This document shows, in pieces, positions 56,401 to 64,000 of a stretch of 64,000 nucleotides of DNA. The translations under genes were made by a program, and so were the position numbers. This DNA is from Nocardia paucivorans NBRC 100373 (lineage in GTDB: Bacteria > Actinomycetota > Actinomycetes > Mycobacteriales > Mycobacteriaceae), in the NCBI RefSeq assembly GCF_000308675.1, contig NZ_BAGE01000018.1, positions 124,001 to 188,000 on the forward strand, written 5' to 3'. How positions within the stretch are numbered: the stretch's first letter is position 1; each line of letters starts with the position of its first letter. The notes under the pieces were generated by a model, which saw only the letters and a list, made by a program, of their open reading frames with translations, ran no database searches and was not told the origin of the DNA.

Positions 56401-59400
56401 TATCGCCATCGGCACCCCGGTCGCCGGACGCGGGGAACGCGAACTCGACGACCTGATCGGCATGTTCGTCAATACGGTGGTGTTCCGTTCCCGGATCGAC
56501 GGCAACGAGCCCTTCGACCGATTGCTGGCCCGTCAGCGGGAAACCGATCTGGCGGCGTTCGCGCACGCCGATATCCCGTTCGAGCGGTTGGTGGAGGTGC
56601 TGAACCCGCCGCGGTCCACCGCCCACCATCCGCTGTTCCAGGTGGGTCTGTCGTTCCAGAACGTGGCCCGTACCGCCCTGGAACTGCCCGGTCTGTCGGT
56701 GAGCGGGGTAGACGCGGAACTGGAGGTGTCCCAGTTCGATCTGCACCTGATCGTGGGCGACAACTACGACGAATCGGGTGCGCCGACCGGTATCGGTGGG
56801 TTCATCACCTATGCCACGGATCTGTTCGACGCCGACACCGTTGGTGGGTTCATCGCTCGGCTGACCCGCATACTCGCGGCCGTCGCGGCCGATGGCTCCG
56901 TCCCGGTGGGCGATATCGACATTCTCGATTCCGCCGAACGGCGTACCGTGCTCGCGGACTGGAACGACACCGCCTTCCCCACGGTGCCACGCGGCACCAC
57001 CCTGGTGTCCCTGCTCGACCACACGGTTGCCACGCACCCCTACGCGCCGGCTCTGGTCGCGGATCTGCCCGAGGGCGGTCGGGTCGAACTCGACTACGCC
57101 GAACTCGACCGGCGGGTCAATCGGTTGGCCCGGCGACTGCTCGCCGCGGGGGTGCGACCCGAGGTGCCGGTCGCATTGGCCATTCGGCGGTCGGTGAACC
57201 TGGTCGTCGCCATGTACGCGGTGACCAGGGCGGGCGGTGCCTATGTCCCCATCGACCCCGATCAGCCCGCCGAACGTACCGGTTACATCCTCGACACGGC
57301 ACGACCGCTGTGCATTCTCACCGACGCCGCCACCGGCTTCGACACCCACCTGGCGCCCGTGCTGCGGGTGGACTCCGAGGAGATCGCGCAGTTCGACGAC
57401 ACCCCCATCGGTATCGCCGAACGCGGCGCGGTGCTGCGGACCGACCACACGGCCTATGTGATCTTCACCTCCGGTTCCACCGGACGGCCCAAGGGGGTTG
57501 CGGTACCGCACGCCGCCGTGGTCAACCAATTGCTGTGGAAGACGGCCGAATTCGATCTCGGTCCCGACGACGCGGTGCTGTTGAAAACCCCCGCGACCTT
57601 CGACCTGTCGGTGTGGGAGTTCTGGTCGGCCGTGGTCTGCGGCGGTCGATTGGTGATCGCGACCCCCGAGGGGCACCGCGACCCCGAGTACCTCGGCGAA
57701 CTCATCGCCCGGGAATCGGTCACCACCCTGCATACGGTGCCGTCGATGCTGGACGCGGTGCTCACCGCCTCCGGTGGGCGCCTCGCCACCTCGTTGCGTC
57801 GGGTATTGGCCATCGGCGAGGCACTGCCGGGTTCGCTGGCCCAGCGGTTCCGCGCCGTCGATCCCGGCAGTGACCCCGAGAACGGGGCGGGTGCGCAACT
57901 GTTCAACCTGTACGGTCCGACCGAGGCCGCGGTATCGATCACCAGTCACCGTGTCACCGGCAACGATACGAATACGGTGCCGATCGGTCGACCCGAGTGG
58001 AACAGCCGCGTCTACGTTCTGGACGCGCGACTGCGTCCGGTCCCGGTAGGAGTGCCGGGCGAGTTGTATCTGGCCGGTGCGCAATTGGCCCGTGGCTATT
58101 TCGCCCGCCCCGATCTCACCGCCGAACGTTTCGTCGCCGACCCGTTCGGTACCGGGGAGCGGCTGTACCGCACCGGCGACCTGGTCGCCTGGACCGCCGA
58201 CGGGGAACTGGACTACCGCGGTCGCACCGATTTCCAGGTCAAGATCCGCGGGTTCCGTATCGAACTCGGCGATATCGAGGCCGCGATACTCGCCCTGCCC
58301 GAGATCGCGCAGACCGCCGTGGTGGCGCATACCGATTCGCGTACGGGCAATCGTCTCGTCGGCTATCTGGTGCCGGTGTCCGCGCGGGATACCGGTGCCG
58401 ATGCACGGGTGGACGGAACCGACCTGGATATCGGGCGGGTCCGTTCGGCGCTGGAGAAGGCACTGCCGTCCTATATGGTGCCGTCCGCTTTCGTGGTGTT
58501 GGATGCGTTGCCGCTGAACGTCAACGGCAAACTCGATCGCAGGGCATTGCCCGATCCCGAATTCGCCCCGCGCGAATACCGTGCGCCCGCAGGGCAAACG
58601 GAGGAGACCATTGCGCAGGTATACGCCGAGGTGCTGGGCCTGGAACGGGTCGGCGCGGACGACGACTTCTTCGAACTGGGCGGCGACAGCATTGTTTCGA
58701 TCCAGGTGGTGTCGCGGGCCCGGGCCCGTGGGATCGCATTCTCCGCGCGCGATGTGTTCGAGGCACGCACGGTGGCGGGTATCGCTCGGCGCGCCCGCTC
58801 CGTCGATGTGGCGCAGGAGTTGTCCGACACGCCGCTGATCCACCTCTCGGAAGCGGATATGGAGCGTTTCCGGCGCGAATATCCGGAACTGTCGCAGGTG
58901 TGGCCGGTGACACCGCTGCAGCAGGGCATGCTGTTCCACGCCTTGTTGGCCGATACCACGATGGATGCCTACACCATCCAGTACATGCTGGATCTGGGTG
59001 GGGACGTGGATCCGGAGCGCTTGCGGGCCGCCGCGCAGGGGGTGTTGGACCGGTACGAGAACCTGCGGGTCTGCTTCGCCGAGGATGGTGCGGGTAACCC
59101 GGTGCAGATCGTGCAGGACGGGGTGCAGGTGCCGTGGCGTCGGATCGATCTGTCCGATGTCTCCCCGGATGCGATCTCCCCGGATGCGGTGGCCGCGGAG
59201 TTGGAACGGCTGCGGGCGCAGGATCTGGCGGATCACTTCGATATGCGAACAGCTCCACTGCTGCGGTTCGCGCTGGTGCACACCGTTGCCGCGGACGGTG
59301 GATCCCACTACCGATTGCTGGTCACCACCCACCACATTCTCGTCGACGGTTGGTCGATACCGCTGCTCATGCGGGACCTGTTGACGCTGTATGCGCTCGA

Positions 59401-62400
59401 CGGGGCCGCGGTGGAGCTGCCCGAGCCGCCGGCGTACCGCACCTACCTGTCGTGGTTGGTCGCCCATGACAACGGGACGGCACCGGCCGCGTGGCGGGCC
59501 GCGCTGGACGGGGTGACCGAACCGACCCTGGTGGCGCCCGTGGACCCGGGCCGAAGGATCACCGCCGGCACCGGGGAAACCGGTTTCGCGCTCTCGCCCG
59601 AGGCCACGGCGGCATTGGCCGGAACGGCCGCCCGCCACGGGGTCACCGTGAACACGGTGGTGCAGGCGGCGTGGGGTCTGCTGCTCGGCCGCAGCCTGGA
59701 TCGTGACGATGTGGTGTTCGGTGCCACGGTGTCCGGCCGACCGCCGGAGCTGCCGGGGGTGGAGTCGATGGTGGGGTTGTTCGTCAATACCCTTCCGGTA
59801 CGGGTTCGGCTCGGTGCCCGTGACACCCTCGACGAGGTCCTGACCCGATTGCAGACCCAGCAGACCGAACTGCTGGACCACCACTGGCTCGGCCTGGCCG
59901 ATATCCAGCACGCCATCGGTGTGGAGAATCTGTTCGATTCGTTGGTGGTGTTCGAATCCTTCCCGATCGACACCGAAGGACTCGCCCGCGCCGGTTCGGT
60001 GGGCGGTATGAACGTCAACGGTGTGGCCTCGGTGACCGGCACCCACTACCCGCTGACCGTCATGGTCGTGCTCGGCGACCGGCTGCAGGTGTCGTTGCAG
60101 TACCTGCGCGATATCTTCGACGATGAACAGGCCGAGGCGCTGGTGCGGCGATTGGAAATGCTCATCACCAGGTTCGTCGAGACCCCACGGGCCCGGGTCG
60201 CCGAGATCGACGTGCTCTTCGACACCGAACGCGCCGAGCTGGCCGCCCACAACGACACCACGGTGCCGGAGCTGCTCGACGAGGCAACCCTGCCGGTCCT
60301 GTTCGACGCGCAGGTGGCGCGCACCCCCGAGGCCGTGGCGGTGCGTTACGGCGAGACCGTACTCACCTACGGTGAACTGGATCGCCGTTCCCGGACGCTG
60401 GCGGCCGAACTGCGTCGCCGGGGTGTGAGGGCGGAAACCCTGGTCGCGGTGGCCATGCGGCGCGGTGTCGAGCTGGTGGTGACGGTGTACGCGGTGCTGC
60501 GGGCCGGTGGGGCGTATGTGCCCATCGACCCGGACCACCCGGCCGAACGCAGCGAGTATGTGCTGACGGGCGCCGCACCGTTGTGTGTGCTGACCACGAC
60601 CGACACCGGATTCCACACCGAGACGGGGGTCCCGGTGCTGGCGGTGGACACCCTGGACCTGCCGGTGGACCCGGTTGCGGGTATATCGGGACGGCCCGAT
60701 GACGGGGTGTGGGAGGACGACCCGGTGCGGCCGGACAACCCGGTGCGGCCGGACGACCCGGTGCGGCCGGACAACACTGCCTATGTCATCTACACCTCGG
60801 GATCGACAGGACGTCCGAAGGGTGTGGCGATCACGCATCGCCAGATGGTCAATCAATTCCGGTGGGCGCAGCGCACCTATCCACACGACGGATCGGATGT
60901 GGTGCTGCACAAGACCCCGACGACATTCGACATCTCCACCTGGGAGTTGTTCTGGCCGTTGCAGACCGGCGCTTCCATCGTGATCGCCGAACCCGACGGC
61001 CACCGTGACCCGGCGTATCTGTCCCGGGTGATCCGCGAATACTCGGTCACCACCGTGCATTTCGTACCGTCCATGCTCGACGCATTCCTCGACCCGGCCG
61101 CCGCCGGTCACGAGGCGTCGGGCGACGATTTCGGATCGGACGGATATCCTTCGCTGCGAAGGGTTTTCGCCGCCGGTGAGGCGCTGTCCGCGCAGACGGC
61201 CGATATCTTCGCCGCCACATTGCCGGGGGTCGAGTTGATCAACTGGTACGGTCCCGCCGAGGCGACGGTGGTCACGGCGCAGCCGGCCGCACAGCGTGGC
61301 ACCGGTTCGGCGGTGCCGATCGGGCGTCCGGTCGCCAATACCCGGGTGTATGTGCTGGATCGGCAGTTGCGTCCGGTACCGCCGGGCGTGGCGGGTGAAT
61401 TGTATGTGGCGGGTGTGCAATTGGCGCGCGGCTACCAGTACGCGCCCGCCCTCACCGCGGAACGGTTCGTCGCCCATACCGACGGTGCCCGTCTGTATCG
61501 AACCGGGGATATCGTCCGATGGCGTGACGGTGCTCTGGAATACTTGGGGCGCAGCGATTTCCAGGTGAAGTTGCGTGGCCAGCGCATCGAGTTGGGCGAG
61601 ATCGAAACCGTGCTGGTGGACCATGATTCGGTGCGGCACGCCGCGGTCTCGCTGGTGCGTGGCGATCTCGGGGATCGGTTGGTCGCCTATGTGGTGCCCG
61701 TCGATCCGGTCGCCGGTATCGACGAGCGGCGACTGTCGGAGCACCTGCGGGGTGCCCTACCCGTCTATATGGTTCCCTCCGCCATCGTGGCCCTGGATGC
61801 CTTCCCGCTCAATGCCAGTGGCAAACTCGATCGTCGGGCATTGCCGGTGCCCGAACCGACCGAGCGGCCCTATCGGGCTCCGAACACGCCGTTGGAATAC
61901 GCGATCACCGAGGTGTTCGCCGAGGTATTGGGTGTCGAGCGGGTGGGTTTGGACACCGATTTCTTCGAACTCGGTGGCAATTCCCTGCTCGCCACCCGTG
62001 TGGTGAACAGGCTGCGCGCCCGCATCGGGGCACAGGTACGGGTGCAGTGGTTCTTCACCGATTCCACCCCGGCCGAACTGGCGGCCCGCATCCTCGACGG
62101 CCGCGACGACGCGGATGCCGACAGGGCCTTGGCGGTATTGCTGCCATTGCGGACCCGGGTGCCGGAGGGCCTCGCTCCGGCAGCTCCGCTGTTCTGCGTG
62201 CACCCCATGTTCGGTATGGCCTGGAGCTATGCCGGTGTGGCGCGCTATCTTCCGGCCGAATACCCGATCTACGGTCTGCAGTCGCCCGCATTGAGCGAGG
62301 ACTATCTGCCCGACGCGCTCATCGATATGGCGCGACGCTATGTCACCGAGATCCGATCGGTGCAACCGCACGGTCCGTACCGCCTGCTCGGTTGGTCGTT

Positions 62401-62944
62401 GGGTGGCGTCATCGCGCACGCGATCGCCACGGAACTCCAGGACGCGGGCGAAGAGGTCTCGTTGCTGGTGATGCTGGACAGTCTCGCCGATATCGACGAC
62501 ACCGATTTCCGGTCCGCGGTGCGCGATGCGCTCGCCGAGATCGGTATCACGATCGGGGACGAATTCGCCGGTACGGAATTCGCCGGTGAGGACATCCATG
62601 ATCTCGGCGACGAGGCGCTGTCGATCCTGCGGTCGATGATCCCGTCCGATATGGCGGCGCTCGATCTGGAGCGATTGCGGTGTATGTACCGTAGTGCGAT
62701 GCGGTCCACCCGGTTGATCAACGAGTACCGGCCGGGAGTGTTCCGTGGCACAGTGCACTTCTTCAGCGCCGAAGAACACCCAATGGCGGCGGGCACGTGG
62801 GAACGCTACGTGGACGGGACGGTGGTCGACCATCCGCTGCCGCATCGGCACGAGGAGATGACCACACCCGAGGCGCTCGCCGTAATCGGTCCGAAGCTGG
62901 CCGAGTGGCTCGCCGAGGTGGACGGTGCGCCGGACCGAACCTGA
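50441..62944 (+). CDS. Non-ribosomal peptide synthetase with thioesterase, A-T-(C-A-T)x3-TE
   Basis: 4167 residues from ATG 50441. A basic N-terminal tail (RSRPTRPARVRRPR) precedes A1 (about 41-543, P-loop from 200; pocket D-A-L-F-V-G-G-I-M); T1 Ser 587; C1 (HHIAADG from 771); A2 (P-loop from 1259; D-V-W-D-F-I-L-V-S); T2 Ser 1650; C2 (HHIAGDA from 1848); A3 (P-loop from 2342; D-L-W-H-L-I-L-V-S); T3 of GGDSI type (Ser 2750); C3 (HHILVDG from 2964); A4 (P-loop from 3451; D-I-W-H-F-A-W-V-V); T4 Ser 3848; and a type I thioesterase (about 3896-4167) with GWSLGG (Ser 3986), Asp 4013 and His 4137. Pocket codes do not match well-known substrates and are left open. It completes a six-module line with the gene before it; the TE should hydrolyse or cyclise the peptide. 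There is no E domain although T3 and C3 are of the E-associated types. Confidence 0.96.
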   Translation: MDSRVGQSCDQNRESGTEAVRSPRSRPTRPARVRRPRVTTLPQLMATAVEANPDGTAVVFADAVDSSGALTYAQLDARSNRLARLLIDRGIGPEDLVAVGVPRSVSSVVAVWAVAKTGAGFVPVDPNYPLERVEHMVTDSHAVVGLTVTEVAAGLPDVVRWITLDDPDTERLLEGYSADPVVFTDRVRPLRAEHPAYVIYTSGSTGKPKGVVVTQAGLAGFCAEQKERYRLDTTTRALHFASPSFDASVLELLLAIGGAGTLVVASPLVYGGDELVALLRRERVTHAFITPAALASLDPTGLDELRVVVAGGEACPPELVRRVVQPISGGTREFYNGYGPTETTIMTNISDPLVPDRMVTIGAPIRGITAYVLDERLVPVPSRVVGELYLTGAQLARGYHDRPGLTAQRFVANPFTGDGSRLYRTGDLVRWTDDGALEYVGRNDFQVKVRGFRIELGEIDAVLAAHDSVDFAVTIGHTLDTGATILAAYVHPAPGHTVDTAALIEHTEQRLPRHMVPTTITVLDTIPLTPVGKLDRAALPAPTLQTTAYRAPQGRLQEAVAEVFTDLLSPTDPVGADDDFFTLGGNSLIATRAAARLGEIVATRVPARLVFEAPTVAGLAARLEQLTGTGERRALTAMERPERIPLSLAQQRMWFLNQFDPASAVNNIPFAVRLSGELDVAALRAAVGDVITRHETLRTVYPAVDGIGYQKILAPDEAMPDVVSEPITESALPEWLAALALTGFDVADQVPLRIGLAELGPDEHIVAMVVHHIAADGASITPFLRDLLTAYLARHAGQAPSWDPLPVQYADYTLWQRELLGDENDPGSVAAKQLEFWRQQLAGLPDRIDLPADRPRPGVSSGAGRIHGFDIDERLHRGIAELAHRTGVSEFMVVHAAFAVLLARLAATDDVTVGIPIAGRGERELDDLVGMFVNTLVLRTPIDPAEPFLDLLGRVKETDLAAFAHAELPFERLVEVLDPVRSQAHHPLFQVALFFQNLDMPQLELPGLSASPLDFDAAIAKFDLQLNIVPRNFADGAPAGLSASFTYATDLFDEATVAEFGQRLIRILDTVIASPTEVVGDIDLLDPAERERILLDRNATDHPVAPGLLLDGYRRTAARLPDALAVVYEGTELTYREFDERVNRLARVLIERGVGAESLVGLALRRSPELVIGMYAIIAAGGAYVPLDPDHPIERITHILDTAEPVCVLTTAADAESLPAGTPILPIDALATDGIPADPVRPDELLRPLRPEHPAYVIFTSGSTGRPKGVAVSHAAIHNQIEWMLAEYPLDELDVYLQKTATTFDVSLWGYFMPLRAGAKLVLATPDGHRDPGYIAEMIATHRVTVTDFVPSMLTVFAAHTAPGSIPTLRDVFVIGEALPPETVAAVRAVSEARIHNLYGPTEAAVSVTYWPAGSQQRSVPIGLPQWNTRVYVLDARLRPVPVGVPGELYLAGDQLARGYVRRPDLTADRFVADPFGSGERMYRTGDLVVWRPDGETGTVVLDYLGRTDFQVKFRGQRIELGEIETALLAQSEVSQAVALVSASSLGDQLVAYVVPAPGHTVDQDELLTAIGKTLPPYMIPAAIVTLDAFPLNPSGKLDRKALPAPTFTAREFRAPTTPVEEIVAEVFAEVLGVSRIGVDDDFFALGGNSLVATRAVARLGTAVGARIPVRTLFEAPTVGALAAAVESETHADRRIPLGSIPRPEQLPLSLAQRRMWFLNQFDQGDDAAAAAGSAAYNLPFALRLSGELDIAALGAALEDVLARHEVLRTVYPETPDGPVQVVLPVGQARLDTAPRRVRTDEVAGEVYALAAMSFDVTEQVPVRVRLLEITDVPAGSAPEYVLAVVVHHIAGDASSMGPLVRDVMVAYGARLTGAEPGWEPLPVQYADYALWQRAVLGDERDPDSVAARQIAYWRAELADLPDVLELPTDRPRPAVASMAGGRVPVVIDAQTHAALLEVARAHNATLFMVVHTAFAVLLARLSGANDIAIGTPVAGRGERELDDLIGMFVNTVVFRSRIDGNEPFDRLLARQRETDLAAFAHADIPFERLVEVLNPPRSTAHHPLFQVGLSFQNVARTALELPGLSVSGVDAELEVSQFDLHLIVGDNYDESGAPTGIGGFITYATDLFDADTVGGFIARLTRILAAVAADGSVPVGDIDILDSAERRTVLADWNDTAFPTVPRGTTLVSLLDHTVATHPYAPALVADLPEGGRVELDYAELDRRVNRLARRLLAAGVRPEVPVALAIRRSVNLVVAMYAVTRAGGAYVPIDPDQPAERTGYILDTARPLCILTDAATGFDTHLAPVLRVDSEEIAQFDDTPIGIAERGAVLRTDHTAYVIFTSGSTGRPKGVAVPHAAVVNQLLWKTAEFDLGPDDAVLLKTPATFDLSVWEFWSAVVCGGRLVIATPEGHRDPEYLGELIARESVTTLHTVPSMLDAVLTASGGRLATSLRRVLAIGEALPGSLAQRFRAVDPGSDPENGAGAQLFNLYGPTEAAVSITSHRVTGNDTNTVPIGRPEWNSRVYVLDARLRPVPVGVPGELYLAGAQLARGYFARPDLTAERFVADPFGTGERLYRTGDLVAWTADGELDYRGRTDFQVKIRGFRIELGDIEAAILALPEIAQTAVVAHTDSRTGNRLVGYLVPVSARDTGADARVDGTDLDIGRVRSALEKALPSYMVPSAFVVLDALPLNVNGKLDRRALPDPEFAPREYRAPAGQTEETIAQVYAEVLGLERVGADDDFFELGGDSIVSIQVVSRARARGIAFSARDVFEARTVAGIARRARSVDVAQELSDTPLIHLSEADMERFRREYPELSQVWPVTPLQQGMLFHALLADTTMDAYTIQYMLDLGGDVDPERLRAAAQGVLDRYENLRVCFAEDGAGNPVQIVQDGVQVPWRRIDLSDVSPDAISPDAVAAELERLRAQDLADHFDMRTAPLLRFALVHTVAADGGSHYRLLVTTHHILVDGWSIPLLMRDLLTLYALDGAAVELPEPPAYRTYLSWLVAHDNGTAPAAWRAALDGVTEPTLVAPVDPGRRITAGTGETGFALSPEATAALAGTAARHGVTVNTVVQAAWGLLLGRSLDRDDVVFGATVSGRPPELPGVESMVGLFVNTLPVRVRLGARDTLDEVLTRLQTQQTELLDHHWLGLADIQHAIGVENLFDSLVVFESFPIDTEGLARAGSVGGMNVNGVASVTGTHYPLTVMVVLGDRLQVSLQYLRDIFDDEQAEALVRRLEMLITRFVETPRARVAEIDVLFDTERAELAAHNDTTVPELLDEATLPVLFDAQVARTPEAVAVRYGETVLTYGELDRRSRTLAAELRRRGVRAETLVAVAMRRGVELVVTVYAVLRAGGAYVPIDPDHPAERSEYVLTGAAPLCVLTTTDTGFHTETGVPVLAVDTLDLPVDPVAGISGRPDDGVWEDDPVRPDNPVRPDDPVRPDNTAYVIYTSGSTGRPKGVAITHRQMVNQFRWAQRTYPHDGSDVVLHKTPTTFDISTWELFWPLQTGASIVIAEPDGHRDPAYLSRVIREYSVTTVHFVPSMLDAFLDPAAAGHEASGDDFGSDGYPSLRRVFAAGEALSAQTADIFAATLPGVELINWYGPAEATVVTAQPAAQRGTGSAVPIGRPVANTRVYVLDRQLRPVPPGVAGELYVAGVQLARGYQYAPALTAERFVAHTDGARLYRTGDIVRWRDGALEYLGRSDFQVKLRGQRIELGEIETVLVDHDSVRHAAVSLVRGDLGDRLVAYVVPVDPVAGIDERRLSEHLRGALPVYMVPSAIVALDAFPLNASGKLDRRALPVPEPTERPYRAPNTPLEYAITEVFAEVLGVERVGLDTDFFELGGNSLLATRVVNRLRARIGAQVRVQWFFTDSTPAELAARILDGRDDADADRALAVLLPLRTRVPEGLAPAAPLFCVHPMFGMAWSYAGVARYLPAEYPIYGLQSPALSEDYLPDALIDMARRYVTEIRSVQPHGPYRLLGWSLGGVIAHAIATELQDAGEEVSLLVMLDSLADIDDTDFRSAVRDALAEIGITIGDEFAGTEFAGEDIHDLGDEALSILRSMIPSDMAALDLERLRCMYRSAMRSTRLINEYRPGVFRGTVHFFSAEEHPMAAGTWERYVDGTVVDHPLPHRHEEMTTPEALAVIGPKLAEWLAEVDGAPDRT
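60721..60774 (+). repeat. 18-bp tandem repeat, three copies, inside NRPS A domain
   Basis: Three consecutive units (60721-60738, 60739-60756, 60757-60774) are identical except for one base in the middle copy. They encode PVRPDN/PVRPDD/PVRPDN just before the P-loop of the last A domain, a surface linker. Repeat number may vary between strains. Confidence 0.9.
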
Positions 62945-63075
62945 GTGGACTCGGCTCGAGTCGGCGGGCAACGCCCCGCGCGTCCCGGGCCGATGCGATG
63001 ATAAGCAGCGCGGACGTGGCGGTAGGGGGGGTACGCTGCGCCCGGCGGAGTAACGACGTTAGGCGAGGCAGGGAC

Positions 63076-63132
63076 ATGGATTCGGTAGTCGAGCAGCGGG
63101 GCGACCAGATCCGGGGAGCGATGCGGGTATGA
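63076..63132 (+). other. 18-codon upstream frame overlapping third NRPS start, frameshifted homologue of NRPS N-terminus
   Basis: MDSVVEQRGDQIRGAMRV, stopping at TGA 63130-63132, which overlaps the ATG at 63129 of the next NRPS gene (ATGA). It lines up with the first residues (MDSRVGQSCDQNR) of the preceding NRPS, including the GAGGCAGG before the ATG. The distance from this ATG to the shared GCGCTCGC is one base shorter than in the preceding gene. It may now act as a coupling leader peptide. Confidence 0.65.
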
Positions 63133-64000
63133 CGCGCTCGCTCCGGTCCCGGCCGACGCGGGCTCCGCGCGGACCTCGGGTCACCACCCTGCCGCAGTTG
63201 ATCTCCTCGGCGGTCGAGATGAATCCCGATGGAATCGCGCTCACCTTCGCCGACGCCGCCGAAACGCTGGACCGGCTCACCTATGCCGAGCTCGACACAT
63301 GGTCCAATCGGTTGGCTCGGGCGCTCATCGCCCGAGGTATCGGCCCGGAGGACCGGGTGGCGATCGGTATTCCCCGATCGGTGGAGTCGGTGGTGGCCAT
63401 CTGGGCGGTGGCCAAGACCGGCGCCGGTTTCGTCCCGTTCGACCCGGCCGATCCGGTCGACTGGATCAACGAGGTTATCGCCGACGCCGATGTGGTGTTC
63501 GGGCTGACCGTTGTCGCCGTCGCCGACGCGCTGCCGGGTCGGGTGCAGTGGCTGCGCCTGGACACCCCTGAAGCCGAGCGGCTCCTCGACAACTACTCAC
63601 CCGATCCGGTGACCTACGCCGATCGGGTGCGTCCGTTGCGGGCTCAGCATCCGGCCTACCTCAGTTATACCGCCGATGCGCGCGGCAACCCGAATGGTGT
63701 GGTGGTGACCCAGGCCGGTTTGGCGGGCCTGTGCGCCGAGCAGCGGGAGCGGTACCGGGTGACCGACGATTCCAATACATTGCATTTCGCGTCGCCGTCG
63801 TTCGACGCCGCGGTATTGGAGCTGCTGTTGGCAGTCGGAGGCGCCGCGAATATGGTCGTGGCCGCGCCGACCATCTCCACCGGCGGTGAACTGACCGCGC
63901 TGCTGCGCCGCGAAGGTGTGACGCATGCCGTGCTCCCGCCGCTGGTCCTGGATGCGATCGACCTGACGGGCCTGGACGAATTGCAGGTCGTGGTGACCGG
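63129..64000 (+). CDS. Non-ribosomal peptide synthetase, 3' end outside window, N-terminal A domain with altered P-loop
   Basis: 290 residues visible from ATG 63129 (GGGGAG ten bases upstream, overlapping the stop of an 18-codon frame). The N-terminus (RSRPTRAPRGPRVTTLPQL) and the whole visible A domain are close to A1 of the preceding NRPS: LTYAELDTWSNRLARALIARGIG, IWAVAKTGAGFVPFDPADP, RVRPLRAQHPAY, FASPSFDAAVLELLLAVGG. At the ATP-binding P-loop (residues 180-190) it reads YTADARGNPNG where the family reads YTSGSTGxPKG, losing the Ser/Thr residues and the conserved Lys. Activity of this A domain is therefore doubtful. As with its two neighbours, it starts with A rather than C. The rest of the protein is not visible. 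Confidence 0.9.
   Translation, partial: MTRSLRSRPTRAPRGPRVTTLPQLISSAVEMNPDGIALTFADAAETLDRLTYAELDTWSNRLARALIARGIGPEDRVAIGIPRSVESVVAIWAVAKTGAGFVPFDPADPVDWINEVIADADVVFGLTVVAVADALPGRVQWLRLDTPEAERLLDNYSPDPVTYADRVRPLRAQHPAYLSYTADARGNPNGVVVTQAGLAGLCAEQRERYRVTDDSNTLHFASPSFDAAVLELLLAVGGAANMVVAAPTISTGGELTALLRREGVTHAVLPPLVLDAIDLTGLDELQVVVT

Noticed and set aside
51326..61744. Very long minus-strand open frame (over 3400 codons) opposite the large NRPS
   Set aside because: It is the antisense of a high-GC coding sequence with strong third-position bias. The translation has no recognisable domains, while the plus strand carries all NRPS motifs.

Overview
The window is high-GC actinobacterial DNA, most likely from Nocardia or a close relative. 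This rests on the base composition, the frequent GTG starts, and nocardial gene types: a secreted AroQ-type chorismate mutase, a Baeyer-Villiger-like monooxygenase, an SCO5389-family protein, a conservon and an F420/Ddn-like protein. The genus is an inference. Two non-ribosomal peptide synthetase (NRPS) loci flank about 25 kb of unrelated genes.

Left locus (1-15650): two tightly coupled NRPS genes. The first is cut by the window edge and reads (E)-C-A-T-E-C. The second reads C-A-T-E-C-A-T-C. Both genes end in a condensation domain and no thioesterase is present, so the line continues elsewhere or is released by the last C domain. Two of the three A domains carry threonine-like pocket residues. 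The E domain of the second gene has lost its usual catalytic glutamate motif.

Middle (15651-40481): a coupled pair of unknown proteins; a small unknown protein; a deazaflavin-dependent (Ddn-like) protein; a GMC oxidoreductase; a conservon (sensor kinase, roadblock protein, DUF742 protein) without the usual fourth GTPase gene; a molybdate regulator-transporter operon (regulator, modA, modB, modC); a divergent SDR/TetR pair with a repeated operator; a membrane DsbA-like protein; a secreted chorismate mutase; an exported alpha/beta hydrolase; a small secreted protein; tRNA-Arg(CCU); a flavin monooxygenase; a fatty acyl-CoA ligase; an SCO5389-like protein; an M23 peptidase; and a LuxR-type regulator directly before the second NRPS locus.

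Right locus (40646-64000): the first gene reads A-T-E-C-(half C)-A-T-C-(eroded A). The second reads A-T-C-A-T-C-A-T-C-A-T-TE. The third is cut by the window edge and starts with an A domain. The first two fit a six-module line ending in a thioesterase, in which module 3 is split between proteins: C on the first, A-T on the second. The locus carries several relics of domain exchange and decay: an orphan C-terminal half of a C domain, a C-terminal A domain without its P-loop, and a third gene whose A domain has an altered P-loop and whose 5' end carries a one-base shift against its neighbour. I saw no MbtH-like gene, phosphopantetheinyl transferase or dedicated exporter in the window.
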